This document shows, in pieces, positions 51,309 through 59,446 of a DNA stretch of 64,000 nt. Made by a program: the position numbers and the translations under genes. Source of the DNA: Acidobacteriaceae bacterium (lineage in GTDB: Bacteria; Acidobacteriota; Terriglobia; Terriglobales; Acidobacteriaceae); assembly GCA_030041045.1 (NCBI GenBank), contig JASHOQ010000047.1:62001-126000 (forward strand), written 5' to 3'. The first letter of the stretch is position 1. Every line of letters begins with the position of its first letter. Below the pieces are notes generated by a model, which searched no databases, had not been told where the DNA came from, and saw only the letters and a list, made by a program, of their open reading frames with translations.

Positions 51309-53059
51309 GACACCATCCTTCCCAGTCCCAATTCGCCATCGCGCACGGCCGGATACCGCGCCTCCGCTGCCTGCCGGCGCTTTTCCGGAATCAGCAGGAC
51401 CAGAATGGCCACAATGCTGCTTCCGAACGGGCAGACCCCCCAAATCACGTCCTGCCAGTGCGGGGGAATCTGCGGCGCATTCAGCGGCTGCGCCGGCGGC
51501 ACGCCGTCCTTGCTCCAGATGGTGATAGTGCCGTCGTTCAGATGGTCCACCGGCCGCCAGCCGGCGAAGGTGAGCAGCGGGTCGTAGTATTCATCGCGCA
51601 CAAAAACCCACTTCAGCCCGTAATGGTCCGCGTGCATGAGCATGGCGCGCAGCGCTTCCAGCCCAGCGGTGCCGAAATATTTTGAGCTGGTCAGCGCGCC
51701 GCCGCCATAGCGCGTCAACTCGGGCAGCATGCGGCCGGAATTCCACTCGCCGTCCACGCTGCCGGCGTCCGTCATCATGGCCAGGCGCGAAATCTTGTTT
51801 CCGAATCCCAGCGTCACGTAGCGGTATTGATCGTGCCCGTCGCGGTTGAGCCACGCGGCCACGGGGCTGACGTCGAAGTCCTCCGCGTCGGCGGGGTGAT
51901 AGGTCGTCCATCCCACGGCCAGCGCGCAGGTGAATGCGGCCAGAATGGTCAGGCTCACGGCCGCGCGCATCCTGAAGCGCGCAACCAGCTCAACCGCCAA
52001 CACGCCCACGATGGGCAGCGCCAGCAGCGTGGCCCAATAGCTGAATCGCTCCATGGTGAGCACGTTGAAGGCGCGGCCCAGCAGGACCGGGCCCACCGGC
52101 GTGGTGCCCCCGAGGCCGAGCAGGAATGCCACCCAGAAGCCGAGCAGCAGCGGGCGCAGATGCTTCTCCGTCGATCCGCGCCAGAAGACAAAAGGCAGGG
52201 CCAGGATCAGCGCTCCGTACGGGACCACGAAATAATTCATGCCCCACTGCGGGCTGAGAATATAGTTGGCGCGGCTGGGGTGCGGAATCGGCGTTTGCGT
52301 TACCGGATAGTGAATGAGCGCGATCCAGAAGGGAAGCAGGACCACGGCAATGGCCGCACCTACGATCGCGATGATGGCCAGAGTGCGCGCGAAGAACGCG
52401 GGCGGCGCAACGCGTTCGCCGTCTTCATCGCGGTCAAGGTAGGCCAGCGCCAGCACCGGCAGCGCGAAGAAGAAGGATCCGAACAGGAGAGTGGCGTGGT
52501 GCGCCGCCGCGGCGGCCGTGAACAACGCAACCGCCTTGATAAACGAGCGCCCGCTTCCGCGCCGCACCCACGAGAACAGAAACGGAAGCGCGTTGAGGTA
52601 AAGCGGCGCCGCGGCCGTGGTGCCCAGCTGTCCCGCCGAGTACACGAGAAAGCTCTCCGACCCCAGAAACACGCTGGCCAAGGCCGCGTATGACGCCGCG
52701 CGCGGACTCACCCACAGCGTGGCAAACCGGTATACGCCCACCACCAGCAGCAGGATGGCCGCCAGTTGCACGGCCATGTACGCCATCTCCAGCCCCAGCA
52801 CGTGCGAGACCACGGCCACCCACTGCTGCGGCAGCGGGGGGTAGGTGGTCTGCGAAAAACCGGCATACCACTTCGGATTCCAGGGATCCCACCAGTGATG
52901 GAGGTAATGGGAGGCAAAGAAGATATGAAAGTTTGTGTCGTACGACTTCAAAGGCAACTTCATCAGCAACAGGGGAAGATGAACTGCAACCGCGGCCATC
53001 AACAGCAGGCTCAACGGCAGCGGACGTTGCGAGCGTTCCAGCAATTCAGTTTTTTGCAC
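51305..53059 (-). CDS. Polytopic GT-C-like membrane protein
   Basis: The 584-residue product has about 11 hydrophobic helices. The first periplasmic loop reads LPLKSYDTNFHIFFASHYLHHWWDPWNPKWYAG; the acidic residue Asp in SYDTNFH is where GT-C enzymes hold their catalytic acid. The protein resembles 'YfhO/6-pyruvoyl tetrahydropterin synthase-related' membrane proteins and other lipid-sugar transferases. A soluble C-terminal region of about 130 residues follows, ending in another helix. It is the first of the four coupled genes. It is divergent from the large TPR-barrel gene. Confidence 0.7.
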   Translation of the reverse strand: MQKTELLERSQRPLPLSLLLMAAVAVHLPLLLMKLPLKSYDTNFHIFFASHYLHHWWDPWNPKWYAGFSQTTYPPLPQQWVAVVSHVLGLEMAYMAVQLAAILLLVVGVYRFATLWVSPRAASYAALASVFLGSESFLVYSAGQLGTTAAAPLYLNALPFLFSWVRRGSGRSFIKAVALFTAAAAAHHATLLFGSFFFALPVLALAYLDRDEDGERVAPPAFFARTLAIIAIVGAAIAVVLLPFWIALIHYPVTQTPIPHPSRANYILSPQWGMNYFVVPYGALILALPFVFWRGSTEKHLRPLLLGFWVAFLLGLGGTTPVGPVLLGRAFNVLTMERFSYWATLLALPIVGVLAVELVARFRMRAAVSLTILAAFTCALAVGWTTYHPADAEDFDVSPVAAWLNRDGHDQYRYVTLGFGNKISRLAMMTDAGSVDGEWNSGRMLPELTRYGGGALTSSKYFGTAGLEALRAMLMHADHYGLKWVFVRDEYYDPLLTFAGWRPVDHLNDGTITIWSKDGVPPAQPLNAPQIPPHWQDVIWGVCPFGSSIVAILVLLIPEKRRQAAEARYPAVRDGELGLGRMVS

Positions 53060-53360
53060 GAGCGCCTCTCATCACTGCTCGGTTCTCAAGAACTCGTCGA
53101 AAGAAGAGATGGCTTGACCGGCGCGCGTGCTTTTCGCACGTATCCGCCGGCCCTCAAAAAAAAAGAGAGAATGCGAAAGTTTACATTCGCGCTACTCGTT
53201 CGATTGGTAACTGCCCGCTAGTGGTTGCTTTGCGCGAACTCTGGTTTGATTTTTTCCTGGATGCGGCCATGCACGGCACGCGAAAAGGGTTTCATGTAGC
53301 CAACATTCCCCGCAATTTGGGAATCAAATCGGACATTGAGAATTGGCTCGGTGACCCCCT
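53060..53360. other. 301-bp divergent intergenic region
   Basis: It contains an A-run around 53158-53168 and GATTTTTTCCTGG near 53247. It must hold the divergent promoters of the GT-C gene and the TPR-barrel gene. A 31-codon frame (53269-53364) overlaps the next start, but there is no support for it as a gene. Confidence 0.4.
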
Positions 53361-56300
53361 TTGATCGCTCGGCTTGGATTCCACAAGATTGTTTTTGTGT
53401 TGGCGGCGTTGGCGAGCGCCGCCGGCGCCCAAACGTACCAGGTCGGGGCGGGTTCGGCCGCCAGTCCGCAGGCCAAGCCGGCGCCATCTCAGGAGCAATC
53501 GCTCGGCTGGGGATCGAACATTCAAAATGCGCGCCTGGCGCGGGGCGCCGAGCAGGCGATCGAGAGCGGCGATCACGCATTGGCGCTGGAATACGCCCAG
53601 CGCGCCGCCAAAGCCGCTCCCAACGACCCTCAGTTGTGGTTTCTGCTTGGCTATGCCGCCCGCCTCGACGGAAAATTCCAGCAGTCCATCGACGCCTACA
53701 ACCAGGGGCTTCGCCTAAATCCCTCGTCGCTCGACGGCAAATCCGGACTGGCCCAGGACCTGAACCTGGCCGGGCGCACCGCAGACGCTGAGCGCCTGCT
53801 CAAACAGATTGTTGCCGCGGATCCGCGGCGCCGGAACGACGAGTTGCTGCTCGGCGACATCAGCCTGCGTTCGAAAGATTACAACGGTGCAATCCAGTGG
53901 CTTGACGAAGCCGAAAAAATCGAGCCCGACGCGCGCTCCGAACTGCTGCTCGCGCTCGCATACCAGCAGCTCAAGCAGATGGATCTCGCCAGCCGTTATC
54001 TCGACATGGCCCAACGCCGCGCCCCCAACAATCCCGATGTGCAGCGCTCCCTGGCCAGCTATTACCGCGAAGTCGGGAAATATCCCGATGCCATTGCCGC
54101 GCTCAAATCCATACGCAATCCCAAGCCCGATGTGGTTGCCGAGCTCGCGTACACCTATCAGCTCGACGGCCAACTGGGCGAGGCCGCCGGCCTCTACGCG
54201 CAGGCGGCTGACGCCATGCCGCGCGATCTTGTGCTGCAGATTTCCGCGGCCCAGTCGCAGGTGGCTGCCGGCTCCATCGCCCAGGCCGACCCATTTCTCG
54301 CCCGCGCTCAAGGCCTGGACGCCAACGATTACCGTCTGCACGCCGTCCGCGGAGAAATCGACCAGATGCAGGAGCGCGATCAGGATGCCGTGGATCAATA
54401 TCGCGCCGCCGTGGCGAATCTGCCGCCGGCGCCCGCCGAGGGTCCGCTTTACGGCATCCAACTGCACATGGATCTGGTCGCGCTCTATAAGAATCTAGGA
54501 GATGACTCGGACGCGCAACGAGAGCTTGCGTCGGCGCAATCGGCCATCAACTCCCTCGAGGCGCCGGGCGCCGATCGCGACCAATTTCTGCGCCTCCGCG
54601 CGCTCATCCGCATGAACGCGGGCGACCTCGACGGCGCACTCGCCGATGTGAAAGAGGCGCTGGGGGCCGACTCCGACAACCGCGACGATTTGCAACTCGA
54701 CGGCGACGTGCTCATGAAGCTCGGCCGCACGGAAGACGCCATCGCCGCGTATAAGCGCGTTCTTGCTATCGATCCTGAGAATCGTTTCGCGCTGGTTTCG
54801 CTCGGCTACGCCTCGCGCGCGGCCGGCCGCGATGAGGACGCGGAAAAATACTTCGAGCACCTGGCTCGGGTCGATCCCAAGCTGTACATCCCCTATCTCG
54901 CGCTCGGCGATCTTTACACCTCGCGCCACGAGTACACGAAGGCGCAGGCCTCGTACAGCAAGGGCTGGCAGATTGCCCCGCAGAATGCGCTCATCGTCGC
55001 CGGAGGCATGAACGCCGGCATCGAGGCGCACAACTTCAAGCTCGCCGGCGAGTGGCTGACCCGCGTGGACGCCGGCATGGAGAATCAGCCCCAGGTGCTG
55101 CGCGAAAAGGAGCGCTATTTGAGCTTCCAGGGCCGCTACCAGGAATCCGCCCAGGTGGGACGCGAAGCCATCAAAGTGCTGCCCCACGACCGCGACGTGG
55201 TCGTCTATCTCGGCTACGACCTGCTGCATCTGCAAGACAATACCGGCCTGCTCGCGCTTACCTCGCAATACATGGACGTGTTGCCGCGCGAGCCCGACAT
55301 TCCTCTTCTCGCCGGTTACGTACACAAGCAGGAAGGCCAGGACGAACAGGCGCTCGCCGATTTCTCCGAGGCCATCAAGCGCGATCCCACCGTAGTGACC
55401 GCCTACGTCAACCGAGGGTATGTGGAAAACGATCTTCACCAGCCCCAGCCGGCCGCAGCCGACTTTGAAGCCGCGCTTCGCCGCGAGCCGAAAAACGGAG
55501 AGGCGCTTCTGGGACTGGCTTACGCCGATCTCGATCGGCACATGCCGCACGCAGCCGTGCACGAGTCGGAACTGGCGGAACGCGCCCTGGGCGACTCCAA
55601 GGACATTCATCTCATTCGCGCAACCGCCTATGGCAGCGAGGACATGCTGGGCAAGGCTGCCGAGGAATACCGCGCGGCCCTGAAGTTCGCTCCCAACGAC
55701 GGCTCGCTGTACCTTGGCCTGGGCAATGCGCTTCTCGGCGAGCGCAAATTTCGTGAAGCCGCCGACGAGCTGGGCGCCGCGGCGAAGCTCGACCCGCAGA
55801 ACCCTGAAATCTGCGCGCTGCTTGCCCGCGCTTACGCCAATCTCGACGACCGCGGCCAGACCCTGCGCTATGTGGCTCTTGCCGAGCAGAATGCGCAGGG
55901 CGGCTCGAACCTGGAGCGGAGCCAGATTTACGTCTCCACCGGCGAAGCTCTGAACACGCTTGGCGAGCAGAATGCCGCCATGGATCGCTTCCGCCGCGCC
56001 CTTGAGGTGGCCGGCCAGGAGCGTGTCGGCGTGCGCCTGGCCATTGCGCAGCTCATGGCTCAGCAGGGCCACTCTGCCGATGCAGAGCGGCAGATTGCGC
56101 TGGCGTGGATGGAAGCCGCAGCCGGCGACGCTGCTCCGCCTAACGGCACGCAATTCATCGCCGCCGCAGACGTGTTCCGATCCACGCACGACTACGAGCT
56201 CTCGCAGACTTATCTGGAGCGCGCCAAGCTGGCCGGCGCGCCCGACGCCGAAGTGCGCATCGGCATGGCGGACAATTATCTGGCGCAGGGAGACACCGCC

Positions 56301-57563
56301 CGCGCCCAGGCAGAGCTTGCCGCCGTCCATGCCTCGGCTGACAGCGCGCCCAGCTACCAGTACCTGCTTGCGGAGGCCAACGTCTTCCGCCAGGAGCACC
56401 ACGGAGCGCAGGCGCTCACCTCATTCGCGCAGGCCTCGAATGCCGAAGGCGACGACGCCACCGCCGAGGCAAATATGCTTGCCGCCGCGGCCGATGAAGG
56501 TTTGCGCGTCAACTCTGTGTTGAGCGTGCTCTCCGATGCTTCCATCGAGCCCATCTATGAGGACACCACCGTCTACGTCCTCGATTCCAAGCTCGACGCG
56601 GGCATCCCCATTCCTCCCACGGACACATCCCTGCTTCCGCCCCCGCGCTCCTCCATCCAGACCCAATGGACGGACGCCTACCACCTGCATCTCCCGTATC
56701 TGCCCACAGCCAGCGGCTTCTTCCAGCTCCGCAACGCACGCGGCCTTATCTCCGTGCCTGCCACCAACTCCATTGTCAATCGCGACACCACCGACTACAC
56801 CATGAACTTCGGCTTGAATCCGACCGTCCATTTCGGTGACAGCTCGCTCACATTCGATGGTGGCATTCAGGGAACCATCCGCCGCGACTCACTCTCGCCC
56901 AGCGAAATGAACCAGAATCTCTTGCGCGAGTTCGCCTACGTGTCCTCGAGTTCGTTCTTCAACGCGCTCTCTTTTGACGGCTACGTGATTTGGGAGACCG
57001 GCCCGTTCACGGACAGCAACATCAGCAACCTGCGCTCCAGAACTTCTACCGGCGCCATCGACTTTCGCGTCGGCTCGCCCTGGGGGCATACCGCACTGGT
57101 TACCGGGTGGGGCGCCACCGATCAGCTCTTCAAGCCGGTGAATTACCAAAACTATTACACGTCTTCTTATATCGGCCTCGAGCACCGGTTCTCGCCGCGC
57201 CTCAACGTGAGGGCCATGATTGAAGATCTCCGCGCCTGGCGCGCCGTAGCGCTGAATTCTGCCATTGCCCAGGACCTGCGCCCCGCCGGGAGCGTTGACT
57301 TCCAGCCTCGCCGCAACTGGGATCTCCAGGTCACAAGCTCTTACTCGAGCACGCGCGGATTCCATATCTACGATGCGGTCCAGAACGGCTTTTCTCTCTC
57401 CTACGCCCGGCCGTTCCACCGCCGCTACAACGATTCTTCAGGGCCGCTCGATCTCGAGTATCCCATCCGGTTCTCCGCCGGCATGCAGGAGGAGACATTC
57501 TTCAATTTCTCCGGAGCGCAGAGCGAGCAGCTCCGGCCCTATATCGAGGTCAGTATTTTTTAG
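53361..57563 (+). CDS. Large TPR plus outer-membrane beta-barrel export protein (BcsC/PelB-like architecture)
   Basis: The 1400-residue product begins with a signal peptide (KIVFVLAALASAAGAQ) from a TTG start. At least 15 TPR units follow, e.g. HALALEYAQRAAKAAPNDPQLWFLLGYAARLDGK and EQALADFSEAIKRDPTVVTAYVNRGYVEN. From about residue 1090 it changes to a C-terminal barrel: FQLRNARGLISVP, TDYTMNFGLNPTVHFGDSSLTFDGGIQGTIRRDS and YYTSSYIGLEHRFSPRLNVRAMI. The last residues are PYIEVSIF. This is the plan of BcsC, PelB and PgaA: periplasmic TPRs and a 16- or 18-strand exit pore. Confidence 0.8.
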   Translation: MIARLGFHKIVFVLAALASAAGAQTYQVGAGSAASPQAKPAPSQEQSLGWGSNIQNARLARGAEQAIESGDHALALEYAQRAAKAAPNDPQLWFLLGYAARLDGKFQQSIDAYNQGLRLNPSSLDGKSGLAQDLNLAGRTADAERLLKQIVAADPRRRNDELLLGDISLRSKDYNGAIQWLDEAEKIEPDARSELLLALAYQQLKQMDLASRYLDMAQRRAPNNPDVQRSLASYYREVGKYPDAIAALKSIRNPKPDVVAELAYTYQLDGQLGEAAGLYAQAADAMPRDLVLQISAAQSQVAAGSIAQADPFLARAQGLDANDYRLHAVRGEIDQMQERDQDAVDQYRAAVANLPPAPAEGPLYGIQLHMDLVALYKNLGDDSDAQRELASAQSAINSLEAPGADRDQFLRLRALIRMNAGDLDGALADVKEALGADSDNRDDLQLDGDVLMKLGRTEDAIAAYKRVLAIDPENRFALVSLGYASRAAGRDEDAEKYFEHLARVDPKLYIPYLALGDLYTSRHEYTKAQASYSKGWQIAPQNALIVAGGMNAGIEAHNFKLAGEWLTRVDAGMENQPQVLREKERYLSFQGRYQESAQVGREAIKVLPHDRDVVVYLGYDLLHLQDNTGLLALTSQYMDVLPREPDIPLLAGYVHKQEGQDEQALADFSEAIKRDPTVVTAYVNRGYVENDLHQPQPAAADFEAALRREPKNGEALLGLAYADLDRHMPHAAVHESELAERALGDSKDIHLIRATAYGSEDMLGKAAEEYRAALKFAPNDGSLYLGLGNALLGERKFREAADELGAAAKLDPQNPEICALLARAYANLDDRGQTLRYVALAEQNAQGGSNLERSQIYVSTGEALNTLGEQNAAMDRFRRALEVAGQERVGVRLAIAQLMAQQGHSADAERQIALAWMEAAAGDAAPPNGTQFIAAADVFRSTHDYELSQTYLERAKLAGAPDAEVRIGMADNYLAQGDTARAQAELAAVHASADSAPSYQYLLAEANVFRQEHHGAQALTSFAQASNAEGDDATAEANMLAAAADEGLRVNSVLSVLSDASIEPIYEDTTVYVLDSKLDAGIPIPPTDTSLLPPPRSSIQTQWTDAYHLHLPYLPTASGFFQLRNARGLISVPATNSIVNRDTTDYTMNFGLNPTVHFGDSSLTFDGGIQGTIRRDSLSPSEMNQNLLREFAYVSSSSFFNALSFDGYVIWETGPFTDSNISNLRSRTSTGAIDFRVGSPWGHTALVTGWGATDQLFKPVNYQNYYTSSYIGLEHRFSPRLNVRAMIEDLRAWRAVALNSAIAQDLRPAGSVDFQPRRNWDLQVTSSYSSTRGFHIYDAVQNGFSLSYARPFHRRYNDSSGPLDLEYPIRFSAGMQEETFFNFSGAQSEQLRPYIEVSIF

Positions 57564-57575
57564 AGGCAATCGGCC

Positions 57576-58934
57576 ATGAAAATCTGTTTGGTAGCGACTT
57601 TTCCCCCCAGCGGACGCCAGTTGAACGAATATGCGTTTTATATCGCGCGTGAGTTGCAGCGCCATCCCGATGTGGAATTGACTATTCTTTCAGACGAACT
57701 CACCAACTACGAATTTGCCACCGACAAGGAGGGGCGTCCGCTGAGCGCAAATCCACAGGCAGAGCTGCCCGGCTTCAACGTGAACCGCTGCTGGCGATTC
57801 GGAAGTGTGCGTAACCCGATGCGGCTGCTAAAGGCCATCCGCAAGTTCGATCCGGATGTGGTGTGGTTCAATCTCGTCTTCTCCACCTTCGCAACGCCCG
57901 CCAATCCCGTTGCCGCATTCGCCGGCCTCTCCGCGCCGGCTCTCACGCGGGCCGCCGGCTACTTCACGCACATCACCTTGCACCACATCATCGAGCACGT
58001 CGATTTCGCGGCCGCGGGCGTGCGCCGCGAGCGGCTCTTCCGCCTGGGCACCGATCTGGCTACGCGCGCCCTGCTGCGGGCAAACTCCGTTTCCGTGCTC
58101 TTGCCCGGCTATCATCGCACGCTCACGGAAAAATACGCTGCGCGCAATGTCCTGCTGGGCACGCACGGAACCTTCGCCTCAGCGCCCACGCCGCCCGATT
58201 TCTCGCGTCGGGGCAATCCTCACAAGCGCATCCTCGCCATCGGACACTGGGGCACCTACAAGCGCCTCGAAACCTTGATGGCGGCCTTCCCCCTGGTGGT
58301 CGAGAAGGTTCCTCAGGCGAAGCTGATGGTTGCCGGCGCCAATCATCACACCTGCGCCGGATACTGGGAGTCGATTCGCGCGGCCCAGCCCAATCATCTC
58401 CCCATTGAGTTTCTCGGGTATGTTCCCGAAGAAGACATTCCCGACCTCTACCAATCCACTTCCATCGTGGTGATGCCCTACGACTCCGCAACCGGCTCGA
58501 GCGGCCCCGCGCATCAGGCCTGTGAATTCGGCATTCCCATCGTATGCGCCGATCTTCCCGACTTTCGCGGCATGGCCGACGACGAAAACATGGCCATCCG
58601 TTTCCATCGCGTGGGCGATGCGGAGCATCTTGCCGAGCAGCTTATCGCCATCCTCCAGTCGCCGAAGCTCGAGCGCCAGATGGCTGAACAGAACTTCTCA
58701 GCCGGCGTGGAAATGAACATGAGCCACGTTGTGGGCAATTACCTTCGCTGGTTTGAACTGAACCGTCACAAGCGCTCCCTCGCCGGTACGCGGGACCAGG
58801 CAGCGTTGAGCGTGCAGCCGAGACCCGCCCCTCCTGCCGCGCACGCGGCCCCATCGGCCGCTCACTATGCCGCCCTGGATCACCTTGCGCCGCAGTTTGC
58901 CGGCAGCAAGAGTGAACCTCGCGATCCGTGCTGA
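57576..58934 (+). CDS. GT4 family glycosyltransferase
   Basis: It starts 12 bp after the barrel gene and is presumably cotranscribed. The 452-residue product has a GT-B fold. The N-terminal domain begins MKICLVATFPPSGRQLNEYAFYIARELQ. The C-terminal donor domain reads RILAIGHWGTYKRLETLMAAFPLVVEKVPQAKLMVAG, LGYVPEEDIPDLYQSTSIVVMPYDSATGSSGPAHQACEFGIPIVCAD. The ACEFG-I motif is that of GT4. A ~60-residue Pro/Ala-rich tail follows. It would polymerise or extend the sugar chain that the neighbouring pore exports. Confidence 0.88.
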   Translation: MKICLVATFPPSGRQLNEYAFYIARELQRHPDVELTILSDELTNYEFATDKEGRPLSANPQAELPGFNVNRCWRFGSVRNPMRLLKAIRKFDPDVVWFNLVFSTFATPANPVAAFAGLSAPALTRAAGYFTHITLHHIIEHVDFAAAGVRRERLFRLGTDLATRALLRANSVSVLLPGYHRTLTEKYAARNVLLGTHGTFASAPTPPDFSRRGNPHKRILAIGHWGTYKRLETLMAAFPLVVEKVPQAKLMVAGANHHTCAGYWESIRAAQPNHLPIEFLGYVPEEDIPDLYQSTSIVVMPYDSATGSSGPAHQACEFGIPIVCADLPDFRGMADDENMAIRFHRVGDAEHLAEQLIAILQSPKLERQMAEQNFSAGVEMNMSHVVGNYLRWFELNRHKRSLAGTRDQAALSVQPRPAPPAAHAAPSAAHYAALDHLAPQFAGSKSEPRDPC

Positions 58935-59446
58935 GTCGCGCCGTTTTTCTGCGGGTTGCCGCGCCTCCGTGCGGGCGGCTGGGCACGGTTGTCACGCGCT
59001 CCGGCTAGAGCGGTTCCACAGTACATGTAGCCATATTTCACAGTTGCGGAAGGTGGCTTTTTCTTGGTGAAAAGCCACTTAGCATCTGCGGCTTCGGGAT
59101 ACAGCAACTGTGAAACCGCTGTAAGTGGTTGAAACCTCTGTGCGCTTTCCTGCCGCGCACAAGAGCGGCAACAGGTTGCCTCCGTCACCGCAGTTCGCTG
59201 AGCATCCATGCTGCGTCATGCCTTCATCTAACAATCGAAGCAATTTCCTCTGCCTTGGTTCCGGCGCAAGCAGAAAGGCCAGGGCCAATGAAGAATGAAT
59301 AGTTGTTTAGCGGATCCAGGAACGGATCATAAGCTACCGAATTTGCTGAACCGCTTCACGAACTTCGCAACTGGATTGTCCGTTTTCGATTGTCCGTGAA
59401 TTCGCGCGGACGTGTGCCGAATTGGGGCGGCACAAAGGAGGACCGC
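58935..59446. other. Intergenic region with MITE-like element
   Basis: These 512 bp hold one MITE-like repeat (listed separately) and no supported gene. The stretch 59290-59446 probably has the promoter of the phospholipase gene, but no clear boxes are seen. Confidence 0.5.
59009..59120. mobile_element. MITE-like element, subfamily B copy 2
   Basis: It matches the copy at 36562-36674 over its full length with about two differences. It has the same terminal inverted repeats and an inner stem GGTGGCTTTT/AAAAGCCAC. It lies in an intergenic gap and is non-coding. Confidence 0.85.

Noticed and set aside
53269..53364. 31-residue peptide gene before the TPR-barrel gene
   Set aside because: No ribosome-binding site and no similarity I recognise; overlap with the next start is not enough.
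54495..56402. 635-residue minus-strand frame opposite the TPR-barrel gene
   Set aside because: It is a shadow of periodic TPR coding on the plus strand; no signal or motif is coherent.
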